A stretch of DNA of 64,000 nt from NCBI GenBank assembly GCA_910588975.1, contig CAJUSE010000001.1, positions 1 through 64,000 of the forward strand. The letters are read 5' to 3'. The notes below the pieces were generated by a model. It saw nothing but the letters and a program-made list of their open reading frames with translations, searched no databases and was not told where the DNA came from. Source of the DNA: an uncultured Oscillospiraceae bacterium (lineage in GTDB: Bacteria > Bacillota > Clostridia > Oscillospirales > Oscillospiraceae). Position 1 is the first letter of the stretch. Each line of letters opens with the position of its first letter. This document shows, one piece after another, positions 51,921 to 60,701 of this stretch. Both the position numbers and the translations under genes were made by a program.

Positions 51921-52571
51921 ATGTCCATGGCAGTAGGGCCATATACGCTAACTTTCTTTCCGGGAGAGCGGCCTGATATTTTTTATCTTCTCGGTTCAGA
52001 GGAGGAGGGGCAGGCCATCTTTGCCGCTCTTCCTCTATCCAGGCCAACGCTGATCTGCATCAATGGGATCGATTGGGATCGAGAATTGTCTCCTTGGCCG
52101 GCTTCAAGAGCCTTCAAGGGTGGGAATGATTTTGGCGGGGATGCTGCAACATTTTTGAATGTATTGGAAAATCAAATCATTCCAGTGACTGAACAGGAAT
52201 TGGGCTTTACACCGGAAAGTCGGGGCTTAGCAGGCTATTCTCTGGGAGGATTGTTTACCCTGTGGACTATGGGCCAGACCAGAGCTTTTCAGCGGTTTGC
52301 CTCTATGTCCGGCTCGGTGTGGTACGACGATTTTCTGGACTTTTTCATCCACCATCCCCCTCAAGCTACCCCACTCAAGGTCTCCATCTCTCTGGGCGAC
52401 GGAGAGAAAAAAACAAAAAACCAGCGTATGGCCCGGGTGGAGGAGTGCACATTGATCATTGTAGAGCAGCTGAGACAACAGAATATCCCGGTCTGCTATC
52501 ACACGGAAAGTGGCGGACATTTCAACGATGTGAACAATCGAATTGCCAGGGGTATTGCAGCGGCATTTTGA
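51921..52571 (+). CDS. Alpha/beta hydrolase, esterase-like
   Basis: A 216-residue protein with an alpha/beta-hydrolase fold of the esterase D/siderophore-esterase type. The nucleophile elbow GYSLGG (Ser about residue 96) and a C-terminal SGGHFND with the likely catalytic His are seen; an acid residue in the expected region is present but not certain. The ATG at 51921 follows GGAG by eight bases. No signal peptide, so a cytoplasmic role is likely. Substrate unknown. It lies 52 bases after dapL. Confidence 0.75.
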   Translation: MSMAVGPYTLTFFPGERPDIFYLLGSEEEGQAIFAALPLSRPTLICINGIDWDRELSPWPASRAFKGGNDFGGDAATFLNVLENQIIPVTEQELGFTPESRGLAGYSLGGLFTLWTMGQTRAFQRFASMSGSVWYDDFLDFFIHHPPQATPLKVSISLGDGEKKTKNQRMARVEECTLIIVEQLRQQNIPVCYHTESGGHFNDVNNRIARGIAAAF

Positions 52572-52640
52572 TTCAATTTTTAACCCATAGATTGCCGGTT
52601 ATGGCCACGAGCCTGGCTCGCTGGGATGGGGGAGATAACC

Positions 52641-53432
52641 ATGATCGATTTCAAGCAGAAAAAGCTCTTTCTCCTGGATATGGACGGTACCATTTATCTT
52701 GGCGATGACCTTTTTGATGGTACTATGGACTTTCTGCGCCAGATAAGAAAGCAGGGGGGACGGTATCTCTTTGGCACCAACAACTCCTCCCGTGGGGTCA
52801 ACGCCTATGTGGAGCGGCTGCACCGTATGGGCATTGATGCCACCCCTGACGACTTTCTCACCTCCACCGATGCCCTGATCTGGTATCTCCACGGCAAGTA
52901 CGATGATGCCCTCATCTACGCCTTTGGTACTAAAACCTTCCAGGGGCAGCTATCGGATGCTGGGTTTCGCATCACTGACCGGCTGGAGGAGGGCATCTCT
53001 CTGCTGGTGTGCGGATTTGACACCGAACTGACCTTTCAGAAGCTGGAAGATGCCTGCATCCTGCTGGGTAAGGGTGTGGACTTTATTGCCACCAACCCGG
53101 ACTGGGTCTGTCCCACTGCTTGGGGCTCAGTGCCCGACTGTGGCTCGGTATGCGAAATGCTTTTCCGGGCCACCGGGCGGCGGCCCAAGTTCGTGGGCAA
53201 GCCCCAACCCGAGATGGTGCTACTGTCTATGGAGCGCTGCGGCTGCAGCAGGGAGGAGACTGTCCTCATTGGCGATCGGGTCTATACAGATATCGCCTGT
53301 GGGGTCAACGCAGGAATAGACACTGCTTTTGTCCTCTCTGGTGAGGGGATCGTGGAAGATATTGAGAAATTCCAGGTCACACCCACCGGGATCTATCAAA
53401 ATATCCGGGAAATCGAGAAACTAATGCGATAG
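52641..53432 (+). CDS. HAD-IIA family phosphatase (NagD-like)
   Basis: A 263-residue haloacid-dehalogenase hydrolase. Motifs I LDMDGTIYLGDD (about residue 13), II FGTNNSSRG (about 45), III GKPQ and IV GDRVYTDIACG (about 210) are intact, so it should be active on a small phosphorylated substrate; the family covers nucleotides and sugar phosphates. GGGGGAG six bases before the ATG fixes the start. A strong terminator follows. Confidence 0.9.
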   Translation: MIDFKQKKLFLLDMDGTIYLGDDLFDGTMDFLRQIRKQGGRYLFGTNNSSRGVNAYVERLHRMGIDATPDDFLTSTDALIWYLHGKYDDALIYAFGTKTFQGQLSDAGFRITDRLEEGISLLVCGFDTELTFQKLEDACILLGKGVDFIATNPDWVCPTAWGSVPDCGSVCEMLFRATGRRPKFVGKPQPEMVLLSMERCGCSREETVLIGDRVYTDIACGVNAGIDTAFVLSGEGIVEDIEKFQVTPTGIYQNIREIEKLMR

Positions 53433-53478
53433 CTATGACCCTAAGTTAAAATGCTTGACCCCTGTCATATGACGGAAC

Positions 53479-53525
53479 AATAACATGCCCCCAGCTCCTA
53501 TTTTGGAGTTGGGGGCATGTTATTT
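53479..53525. terminator. Bidirectional terminator between the HAD gene and cotJC
   Basis: A near-perfect 20-base inverted repeat (53479-53498 and 53505-53524, AATAACATGCCCCCAGCTCC) with T-rich sequence on both sides, between convergent genes. Confidence 0.88.
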
Positions 53526-53590
53526 TACTTTACAGCTATTTGCGCTGCGCCATCCAAATTAGAGAAGATTTTTGAGCACCGGAGGGATTA

Positions 53591-54196
53591 TCAGCCCTTT
53601 GACGCATCAAAGGCGGGATTGACAAAGTAGACATTCTTCTGGTCCATCCGCTCCTTGGCCAGGCGCAGAGCCTCGCCAAACCGCTGGAAATGGACGATCT
53701 CCCGCTCCCGCAGGAAACGAATCACATCGTTGACATCGGGGTCATCAGACAAGCGGAGGATGTTGTCGTAGGTCAGCCGGGCCTTTTGCTCAGCAGCCAT
53801 ATCCTCGCTCAGATCGGCGATAATATCGCCGGTGGACTGCATGGTGGCAGCCGACCAAGGGTAGCCCGAGGCAAACTGGGGATAAATACCGGCAGTGTGG
53901 TCCACAAAGTAGGTGTCAAAGCCAGCGGTCCTGATCTGCTCCTCACTCAAGTTGCGGGTCAGTTGATGAACAATGGTGCCCACCATCTCCATATGGCCCA
54001 GCTCCTCGGTCCCGATGTCGGTGAGGACGGCCTTCAGTTCAGGATAGGGCATAGCAAAGCGGTGGGAGAGATACCGCATGGCGGCGCCGATCTCGCCGTC
54101 GGGACCGCCGTACTGGCTGATGATGACAGAGGCTAGCTTGGGATTGGTGTTCTTGATCTTCACCGGGTACTGCAGCTTTTTCTCATAGACAAACAT
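53591..54196 (-). CDS. cotJC: Spore coat protein CotJC (manganese catalase-like)
   Basis: A 201-residue ferritin-like protein of the CotJC/Mn-catalase family, a component of the inner spore coat. Metal-ligand positions appear in GAAMRYL, TEELGHMEM (about residue 65) and KARLTYDNI/REREIVHFQRF. Downstream of, and three bases from, the fused cotJA-cotJB gene. A weak catalase activity is possible but not assured. Confidence 0.93.
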   Translation of the reverse strand: MFVYEKKLQYPVKIKNTNPKLASVIISQYGGPDGEIGAAMRYLSHRFAMPYPELKAVLTDIGTEELGHMEMVGTIVHQLTRNLSEEQIRTAGFDTYFVDHTAGIYPQFASGYPWSAATMQSTGDIIADLSEDMAAEQKARLTYDNILRLSDDPDVNDVIRFLREREIVHFQRFGEALRLAKERMDQKNVYFVNPAFDASKG

Positions 54197-54199
54197 GGC

Positions 54200-54658
54200 T
54201 TACTTCTCGCCTCCTTCAGTGTAGTCCCAGGGCCAGGGGTTTGCGATCCAGCAAGAGAAGCTCTTACCCCCGGCGGCAGCCGCCATAGTCAGCGGGCCGT
54301 ACATGGACTCGTATTTCTCCCGGCCGGCCTTCTCCAGGGCGGCATACTGCTGAAACAGAGCAAAGGCCTCACTGTCACCCTGATGGGTGTCCAGATAAAG
54401 GCCAAGCTCCAACAGGACAAACTCCAGGGCCCGCAGTTCACCCAGGGGCCCCTTTACAGCGTTGGGGGCGTTCTCCTTCAGATGGAAGGGCAGGTTGAGA
54501 CCAGGGAACAGCGTGCCGTTATTCAAGGCATCATTCTGATTGTATTTCTTTGGGTTCATCTGTTGAAAGGGAACATAGGGCACCGCCAAAGGGGCGCACT
54601 CAGGCAGCGTGCCGCAGCCATCGGCGCAGGCAGGGCGCATACCAGTATCATTTTCCAA
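54200..54658 (-). CDS. Fused spore coat protein CotJA-CotJB
   Basis: A 152-residue protein that joins two usually separate coat proteins. Residues ~22-57 match CotJA (APLAVPYVPFQQ ... ALNNGTLFPGLNLPF) and residues ~70-150 match CotJB (LRALEFVLLELGLYLDTHQG ... WPWDYTEGG). The frame runs through without a stop. It starts with TTG nine bases after GGAGG. The set cotJA/JB/JC is expressed in the mother cell in Bacillus; a similar timing here is inference. Confidence 0.85.
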   Translation of the reverse strand: MENDTGMRPACADGCGTLPECAPLAVPYVPFQQMNPKKYNQNDALNNGTLFPGLNLPFHLKENAPNAVKGPLGELRALEFVLLELGLYLDTHQGDSEAFALFQQYAALEKAGREKYESMYGPLTMAAAAGGKSFSCWIANPWPWDYTEGGEK

Positions 54659-54814
54659 TGGTCAGTTCCTCCTTACATATAGACTGAGAGAGGGAGGCGA
54701 CCTCCCCCCAACTCATCTTATGCGTTCCCCTTGCCGGGCGAGGCCGGCCCATCCGTTCCTGAACAAGCATATCAGCCCAAATCGGGCATAAATTGACGGG
54801 GGAGGGGATGTGTT

Positions 54815-55540
54815 TTGAAGCGGAACAGCTGGAAAAAGATTTTTGTCCTGGTATTGGCCCTGGCGCTTGTCTGTGGCAGCCTTGTGTTCTGGTCCGACCG
54901 TGAAAAGGATAGAGTGGTATGGACACCCATCCGCATGCAGCGGCAGCAGCTTATTTTAGACGCAGGCCACGGCGGAGAGGACGGCGGCGCCGTTTCTCTG
55001 ACTGGCGTTGCTGAAAGCACCATTAATTTGGCTATTGCGCAGAAGTTGGACACCCTATTGGGCTTTTGCGGTGTGGCTCCTATTCTCTTGCGAAATGAGG
55101 ATATTTCTCTCCACGATCCTTCAGCCGCTACGCTGCGAGAGAAAAAGGTATCCGACCTTCACAATCGTGTGTCCATTATCGAAGGGACAGAGAATGCGCT
55201 GGTCGTAAGCATCCACCAAAATTCCTTTCCCAATCCGGCCTATCATGGCGCTCAGGTGTTTTTCCGGGAGGAAGGGGAGAGCAAGGCTCTGGCCGATCTG
55301 ACACAAAAGAGCCTGTGCCAAGGCTTGGATCCCGACAACAAACGCACTGCTGCCAAGATCCCAAACACCGTCTATCTCATGAAGAACATTACCTGCCCGG
55401 CTATTTTGGTGGAGTGTGGTTTTTTGACCAACGCAGGGGAGGAGGAGCGGCTCCGGGATGGGGGATACCAGACCCAAATCGCCCTGTGTATAGCTTCAGC
55501 AGTGTTGAAAAACAGTGAAAGAAATGATATAATAAAATAA
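54815..55540 (+). CDS. cwlD: N-acetylmuramoyl-L-alanine amidase, CwlD-like
   Basis: A 241-residue zinc amidase (Amidase_3) with an N-terminal signal/anchor (about residues 7-26). Metal ligands in ILDAGHGGEDGG (His about 52) and VSIHQNSF (His about 133), and the catalytic Glu in ILVECGFLTN (about 199), are present. The length and simple architecture fit CwlD, which makes muramic-delta-lactam in spore cortex; a vegetative amidase is the alternative. TTG start after GGGGGAGG. The next gene, radA, begins 25 bases later. Confidence 0.83.
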   Translation: MKRNSWKKIFVLVLALALVCGSLVFWSDREKDRVVWTPIRMQRQQLILDAGHGGEDGGAVSLTGVAESTINLAIAQKLDTLLGFCGVAPILLRNEDISLHDPSAATLREKKVSDLHNRVSIIEGTENALVVSIHQNSFPNPAYHGAQVFFREEGESKALADLTQKSLCQGLDPDNKRTAAKIPNTVYLMKNITCPAILVECGFLTNAGEEERLRDGGYQTQIALCIASAVLKNSERNDIIK

Positions 55541-55565
55541 AATCGCCCGAAATGGGGAGAGAGAT

Positions 55566-56942
55566 ATGGCAAAGTCAAAAACCCTATTCTATTGTACCGA
55601 TTGCGGCAATGAGCTCCTTCGTTGGCAGGGTCAATGTCCCGCCTGTGGGGCCTGGAACACCATCGTGGAACGTCCTGCCGAGCCCAAGAGCCGGACGCCC
55701 AAGTCCACCTCTGGCCGCCGGGAGGGCTCATCGCTGGGCTTTAACCGCCCCCGCCCCATCGGCGAGGTAGAGACCACTGACGAGCTCCGTTTTGAGACAG
55801 GCATGAGCGAACTGGATCGGGTGCTCGGCGGGGGAGCAGTAAAAGGATCTCTGGTGCTGGTAGGCGGTGCCCCCGGCATCGGCAAATCCACTCTTATGCT
55901 GCAGATCTGTGACAATCTCTGCCGGTTTGCCAATGTACTCTATGTCTCCGGCGAGGAGTCTGAGCGGCAGATCAAACTGCGGGCTGAGCGGCTTCGGGTG
56001 AGAGGGGAGGGGCTCTATCTTCTGGCCGAAACCAATCTGGAAAATATTTTGGAGTCGGTGGAGGAACTGAAGCCCGACGTGCTTATTGTGGACTCCATCC
56101 AAACTCTCTACAATGGAGATCTGACTACTTCTCCGGGCAGTGTTGGACAGGTAAAGGACTGCACCCTGGCGCTAATGAATGTGGCGAAGGGTATGGGGAT
56201 TACCGTCTTTGTCATTGGCCATGTGAACAAGGAGGGCTCTATTGCCGGCCCCAAGGTACTGGAGCACATGGTGGACTGTGTGCTTTACTTTGAGGGGGAG
56301 CAACAGACCCCTTATCGCATTCTTCGAGCAGCGAAGAACCGGTTTGGAGCCACCAACGAGATCGGTGTTTTTGAGATGGCTGACACCGGCTTAAGCGAGG
56401 TTCCAAACCCCTCGGAAATGCTGCTGGAGGGTAGACCCATGGACACCCCGGGCACCTGTGTCACCTGTGCTATGGAGGGGGTACGGCCTGTATTGGCTGA
56501 AATTCAGGCGCTATTGACTCCCACAGTGGCCAACAATCCCCGCCGTATGGTCTCTGGCGTAGATTTCAACCGCACTATGTTGCTTCTGGCTGTGCTGGAG
56601 AAAAGGGGAGGACTGCTTGTCCATTCCTGTGATGCCTACGTCAATGTGGTTGGCGGTCTGGAATTGGACGAGCCTGCCGTGGACCTGGCCACGGTTATCG
56701 CTCTGGCCTCCAGCTTCCGGGATAAGAGCGTCCCCGGTGACCTGGTCGCCGTAGGCGAAGTGGGCCTCACCGGCGAGCTGCGCTCGGTCAACAACCTCAA
56801 TCAGCGGCTCAGCGAGATCCACCGCCTGGGCTTTACAAAGTGTGTAGTGCCGGCCCGATGCGGCAAGGTCATTGTACCGGACGGGTTACAACTCATTAAG
56901 GTGAAAAACATTCGGGAAGTCCTGTCTGCCGTTTTGCAATAA
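55566..56942 (+). CDS. radA: DNA repair protein RadA
   Basis: A 458-residue RecA-like ATPase that promotes branch migration in recombination and repair. An N-terminal C4 zinc finger (YCTDCG, CPACGAW), Walker A GGAPGIGKST (about residue 99), the KNRFG motif (about 257) and a C-terminal Lon-protease-like domain ending at EVLSAVLQ are all present. GAGAGA precedes the ATG. It probably shares a transcript with cwlD. Confidence 0.97.
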   Translation: MAKSKTLFYCTDCGNELLRWQGQCPACGAWNTIVERPAEPKSRTPKSTSGRREGSSLGFNRPRPIGEVETTDELRFETGMSELDRVLGGGAVKGSLVLVGGAPGIGKSTLMLQICDNLCRFANVLYVSGEESERQIKLRAERLRVRGEGLYLLAETNLENILESVEELKPDVLIVDSIQTLYNGDLTTSPGSVGQVKDCTLALMNVAKGMGITVFVIGHVNKEGSIAGPKVLEHMVDCVLYFEGEQQTPYRILRAAKNRFGATNEIGVFEMADTGLSEVPNPSEMLLEGRPMDTPGTCVTCAMEGVRPVLAEIQALLTPTVANNPRRMVSGVDFNRTMLLLAVLEKRGGLLVHSCDAYVNVVGGLELDEPAVDLATVIALASSFRDKSVPGDLVAVGEVGLTGELRSVNNLNQRLSEIHRLGFTKCVVPARCGKVIVPDGLQLIKVKNIREVLSAVLQ

Positions 56943-57105
56943 AATTGGGGACAAACTCTGACATCAATACAAAAAGTTAGAAAAGGCGCCAAAAACGAAT
57001 TCCAACAAAGAACGTGTTTTATCCTCGGCAAAGCAGCCCATCACTGGCAGGACCACTGGGGAAGTGGTAAATCGACAAAGGGTTACCTAAAAACATTTCA
57101 CATAT

Positions 57106-57139
57106 CCAACTCAACAAAATAAAAATTTTGTTGAGTTGG
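57106..57139. repeat. Perfect 34-base inverted repeat before the Xer-like gene
   Basis: Arms CCAACTCAACAAAAT (57106-57120) and ATTTTGTTGAGTTGG (57125-57139) are exact complements around a 4-base AAAA centre. No T run follows. It ends one base before the AGGAGG ribosome binding site of the recombinase gene. Confidence 0.85.
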
Positions 57140-57160
57140 GAGGAGGTGAAAACGGCTAAT

Positions 57161-58201
57161 ATGGACCATATTGCAGAAGCGCCGCCCATTTTAAGAGATT
57201 TCCTGACTTATCAGGAAAGCATTCAGGGTCATTCCAAACGAACTGTAGATGAGTACTTTTTGGACCTGCGCAACTTCTTCCGATATATCAAAATTCTGAA
57301 GGGTCGCTCGCCTCGGTCCGCTGAGTTGGACGAAATCGCCATTGATGATGTAGATTTGGATCTGGTACGTTCAGTGACCCTCAGCGATGTATACGCCTAT
57401 ATGAATTATCTCAGCCGGGACCGTGTAAAGCATCCCAACGCCGCTGTGCCTGAATACGGCCTAAAAACCAGCGCTCGGGCTCGAAAGATCGCCAGCATTC
57501 GCTCCTATTATAAATACCTGACCAACAAGGCCAAACTCCTTCAGGATAACCCTATGCAGGATCTGGACTCGCCCCGGCTGCGGAAATCTCTGCCCCGCTA
57601 TCTAAGCCTTGATGAGAGTATCCAGCTGTTGGAGAGTATTGATCAGCCCAACCAAGAGCGTGATTACTGCATCTTGACCCTTTTCCTCAACTGCGGTATC
57701 CGTATTTCCGAGCTTGTGGGCTTAAATCTAACAGATGTTCGAGGCGACCAACTCCGTGTGTTAGGCAAAGGTAACAAAGAGCGTATTCTCTATTTGAACG
57801 ATGCCTGTCAAACGGCCATCGCAAACTGGCTGGCTGTCCGGGACAAAAGCGCCAGCGCAGACAAAAACGCCCTGTTTATCACCAGAAAACACACCCGGGT
57901 CACCAAGGACGGAGTACATTATATGGTGAAAAAACGGCTGCTGGCCGCCGGATTGGACCCAAGCCTTTACTCTGCCCACAAGCTACGCCATACCGCTGCC
58001 ACGCTTATGCTCCAAAATGGTGTGGATGTACGTACGCTTCAGGAGGTGCTGGGCCATGAGCATTTGAATACCACGCAGATCTACACCCATGTGGACAACG
58101 AAAATCTGCGCCTGGCCGCCAAGGCCAATCCATTGGGTAAGATCCGCTCCGGTAAAGCCACAGCGCCCCCCAAAGATGACGATCAGGACATTGATTCCTG
58201 A
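57161..58201 (+). CDS. Tyrosine recombinase, XerC/XerD-like
   Basis: A 346-residue site-specific recombinase. It has an N-terminal SAM-like DNA-binding domain (about residues 10-120) and a catalytic domain with Arg in GIRISEL (about 179), HKLRH (His-x-x-Arg, about 273) and GHEHLNTTQIYTH (His about 297, Tyr about 307). It is slightly longer than standard Xer proteins, with an acidic tail. The ATG at 57161 is chosen from AGGAGGTGA; GTG 57146 and TTG 57128 are alternatives, the TTG falling inside the inverted repeat. Chromosome-dimer resolution is likely but dif cannot be seen here. Confidence 0.82.
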   Translation: MDHIAEAPPILRDFLTYQESIQGHSKRTVDEYFLDLRNFFRYIKILKGRSPRSAELDEIAIDDVDLDLVRSVTLSDVYAYMNYLSRDRVKHPNAAVPEYGLKTSARARKIASIRSYYKYLTNKAKLLQDNPMQDLDSPRLRKSLPRYLSLDESIQLLESIDQPNQERDYCILTLFLNCGIRISELVGLNLTDVRGDQLRVLGKGNKERILYLNDACQTAIANWLAVRDKSASADKNALFITRKHTRVTKDGVHYMVKKRLLAAGLDPSLYSAHKLRHTAATLMLQNGVDVRTLQEVLGHEHLNTTQIYTHVDNENLRLAAKANPLGKIRSGKATAPPKDDDQDIDS

Positions 58202-58686
58202 TAGGCTCCCAAAATATGCAGGCATCGCAGCTGCTGAAAGGTATAACTGCTCAGCGGTCGGAAATCTGCATCGTAGGAGTGGGCGGCCAGTAGGATATTA
58301 AATGGTGTGGCTGGCCTGCCAATAGCTACCACGATTGGGGTATGCGAAAAGCGCTCTCCATGGAAGTTGAATTGAAGAAAATCTCCCGGTTGGAGTTCCT
58401 CCAAACCTGTTTCGATCGCCACAGGGCCAGGTGATACGCCCTCTCGCAGCAAAAAATTGCGAAAATATTCCACCCCCGTCCAGGCCGGCGCCTTTCTATT
58501 GGCATCAATGTAATACCATCCATAGGTGGGCGTAAAATTCATAATGCCCGTTCCAGCATAGAGACACTGAGATGCGTAGTTCGTGCAATCGCCGCCAATC
58601 TCTTCATAGTCGTAAAAATTGGGATTTCGGCCGTACGCCCAGCGATGTGCATATGCCACCGCTCGGGCTCGGTCATAGGGGATCAT
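58183..58686 (-). CDS. Amidase_6 (papain-like) domain protein
   Basis: A 167-residue protein with the Amidase_6 pattern: YDRARAVAYAHRWAYGRNP, then GGDCTNYASQCL with the catalytic Cys (about residue 30). A His is seen in FSHTPIVVA (about 117). These enzymes are usually cell-wall or spore-associated peptidases or amidases; the start gives no signal peptide. ATG at 58686 or TTG at 58695, both after GGAGGGGAGGG. Its 3' end overlaps the recombinase gene by 19 bases in a convergent arrangement. Confidence 0.8.
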   Translation of the reverse strand: MIPYDRARAVAYAHRWAYGRNPNFYDYEEIGGDCTNYASQCLYAGTGIMNFTPTYGWYYIDANRKAPAWTGVEYFRNFLLREGVSPGPVAIETGLEELQPGDFLQFNFHGERFSHTPIVVAIGRPATPFNILLAAHSYDADFRPLSSYTFQQLRCLHILGAYQESMS

Positions 58687-58735
58687 GGGTACCAAAGCCC
58701 TCCCCTCCTTTCTTCTCATTCTATGCTTTGTCCAT

Positions 58736-58774
58736 AAAAAAGGAACCATGGCAATATGCCATGGTTCCTTTTTT
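58736..58774 (-). terminator. Terminator of the rex-SLH operon
   Basis: A perfect 18-base inverted repeat (58736-58753 and 58757-58774, AAAAAAGGAACCATGGCA) with a 3-base loop and T runs on both strands, just after the stop at 58791. Confidence 0.92.
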
Positions 58775-58790
58775 GACAAGCCATTTTCCA

Positions 58791-59873
58791 TTATAGTCTT
58801 TGTACCGCAAGAGAAGCCGTAACTTCCATTGCTTTTTCCTTCTCGACTACACCCTTTGTTGTCAGCCGATCCAAAAGGACTCCTTCCTCTCCTACCGGTT
58901 TTGCAAATAGAGCAAAGTAGGATAGGTAAGCGACCTGCGCCCGGTGAAATTCCGGCTCCGCCGTCAACGCCCTCTCCCCTTCGGTCAGCAACCCCAATGT
59001 CTTAGCATCATCCAGAGCGGTGAGCCAGTGAAAATCTGTACCTTCAACGTGCCCCAGTGCCCGAAGCAAAAAGGTTGTGTAGTCCTGCGCAGTAAGAGCA
59101 ACATTAGGGCCAAAAACCACCCGCTGCTGCAAATCCATTCCCTGCCCCTTGGTATATCCCTTTTGATAGGCATAAGCTACATAAGACAGGGCCCAATCGG
59201 GTACGTCGGCAAAGACCACTCCGTCAGTGGGATAGGCCAAAGCTTCACTCTCCTCGCCCAAAAGGCGCAAAAACATGATAAGGCCCTGAATTCGTGTGGG
59301 GATTAGCTCCAAATCAAAGCCAGCGCCATAGGGAGTATCGGACCCTCGAAACAGCCCCAGCTCCCTCAGGGCACAGGCCAAAGCATTGTAGTCCATGGTT
59401 TGACCAGGAGTGATGTGATAGGGACCTGACACACGTAAAACGGCGGTTTCTGTTGTGACCGTCAACTCCCCGATGGCTTTTTCCGCAATCAGATAGCGGT
59501 GGCGGGACAATACTGCCCTCTCCTCCGCCAATTCCTCTCCCGTAGATAGATCCACAATGTCTCCATCTGCGAAAAAGGCAGCCTGGCCGGAAAAAACAGT
59601 CACTGTTGCCCCGCTCTCCAACGTGAGGACGTCGCTGCGCTTGAGCATCAGCTCCTCTCCCTGCGCCTGATGCTGCGCCTGCTGAACATAGATATCTGCA
59701 ATATGCTCCTCTATCTGACCCTCCATATTGGGCAGCAGAGTCTTTTTCAGCCAGTCTAAGGAAATCAGCGGATCCTCCGATGAACCGGCTTCGACTGCCA
59801 GGGCTCCGCAGGCCCCTATCAAAAGCACCCCGATGAGGGTCAGCGAAATCAGTATTTTCTGTTTCCGTTTCAT
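58791..59873 (-). CDS. Exported protein with SLH-like repeats
   Basis: A 360-residue protein with an N-terminal signal sequence ending IGAC, compatible with a lipobox (Cys about 22). The central part is unassigned, and the C-terminal 190 residues carry S-layer homology-type repeats (FADVPDWALSYVAYAYQKGYTKG ... VALTAQDYTTFLLRALGH). Cell-envelope location is likely. Its start overlaps the rex stop (ATGA), so it is expressed with a redox regulator, an odd partnership. Function not known. Confidence 0.78.
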   Translation of the reverse strand: MKRKQKILISLTLIGVLLIGACGALAVEAGSSEDPLISLDWLKKTLLPNMEGQIEEHIADIYVQQAQHQAQGEELMLKRSDVLTLESGATVTVFSGQAAFFADGDIVDLSTGEELAEERAVLSRHRYLIAEKAIGELTVTTETAVLRVSGPYHITPGQTMDYNALACALRELGLFRGSDTPYGAGFDLELIPTRIQGLIMFLRLLGEESEALAYPTDGVVFADVPDWALSYVAYAYQKGYTKGQGMDLQQRVVFGPNVALTAQDYTTFLLRALGHVEGTDFHWLTALDDAKTLGLLTEGERALTAEPEFHRAQVAYLSYFALFAKPVGEEGVLLDRLTTKGVVEKEKAMEVTASLAVQRL

Positions 59874-60502
59874 GTGGCCTCCGAAATAAGATAGCTAAGG
59901 GTGAGCAGGCTATCAGAAAAATGGACATTCTCCACAATCACATCATCACGGCCCAATGCCAGGTCAGAATTGGTGAAATTCCAGATGCCCTTTACCCCCC
60001 CAGCAATGAGCCGTTCGGCCATGGGCAGCGCAGCTGCCCGAGGCACAGTCAGTATTCCCACATTGGTGGGGTTCTCTTTCAGAAAATCATCCAAAGCCTC
60101 CAGGGGTTGGATAGTAAGACCCGAGGTCACCATTCCGATGAGTGCAGGGTCCACGTCAAAGGCCGCCGTTAACCGAAAGCCATAGCGATCGAAGTGAAAA
60201 TTCTCCGTCAATGCTCGGCCCAGATTGCCTACGCCCAGGATCACCGCCGTGTGAGAGTTGGTCATGCCCAAAATCTCAGCCACTTCCCTGCGCAAGGACT
60301 CTACATTATAGCCATAACCCTGCTGGCCAAATTCGCCAAAGCAGGACAGATCCTGGCGGATTTGAGAGGCCGTCAGGTGCATAGACTCGCCCAGGGCGCT
60401 GGAGGAAATGCGCACTGTACCCGCCGCCAGCAAATCGGTCAAATGGCGATAATATCGGGGTAACCGGCGAATCACTGCACTGGAGACCTTCTCACGCTTC
60501 AT
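59870..60502 (-). CDS. rex: Redox-sensing transcriptional repressor Rex
   Basis: A 210-residue NADH/NAD+-responsive repressor of fermentation and respiration genes. The winged-helix domain (VIRRLPRYYRHLTDL, ISSSALGESMHLTASQIRQDL) is followed by a Rossmann fold with GVGNLGRAL (about residue 92) and a C-terminal swapped helix. Canonical length. The downstream SLH gene overlaps it. I did not find a clear Rex palindrome upstream. Confidence 0.96.
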   Translation of the reverse strand: MKREKVSSAVIRRLPRYYRHLTDLLAAGTVRISSSALGESMHLTASQIRQDLSCFGEFGQQGYGYNVESLRREVAEILGMTNSHTAVILGVGNLGRALTENFHFDRYGFRLTAAFDVDPALIGMVTSGLTIQPLEALDDFLKENPTNVGILTVPRAAALPMAERLIAGGVKGIWNFTNSDLALGRDDVIVENVHFSDSLLTLSYLISEAT

Positions 60503-60625
60503 AGGATATGACCCCTTCCTGTTGATAAATCTATTTCATAGTAAAGTGTACTCTATTTCGTCAAAAAAGTCAACGCTCCCAAGCTCTCTTTTAGGCTCAA
60601 AAGTGTTCACAGTCGGCAGTTTTTC

Positions 60626-60654
60626 TTGCTCTCTGTGGGAATTTGTGTTATAAT
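60626..60654 (+). promoter_or_regulatory. Promoter of the nitroreductase gene
   Basis: TTGCTC (60626-60631), a 17-base spacer and TATAAT (60649-60654), 48 bases before the ATG. Confidence 0.65.
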
Positions 60655-60701
60655 TACCATAGAATTACTCATTCTGATAAATGATTTAGGAGGTCTTTAC
60701 T

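Noticed and set aside
60503..60701. Rex operator between rex and the nitroreductase gene
   Set aside because: AT-rich stretches are present, but no TTGTTAA/TTGTGAA-type palindrome with acceptable symmetry was found.
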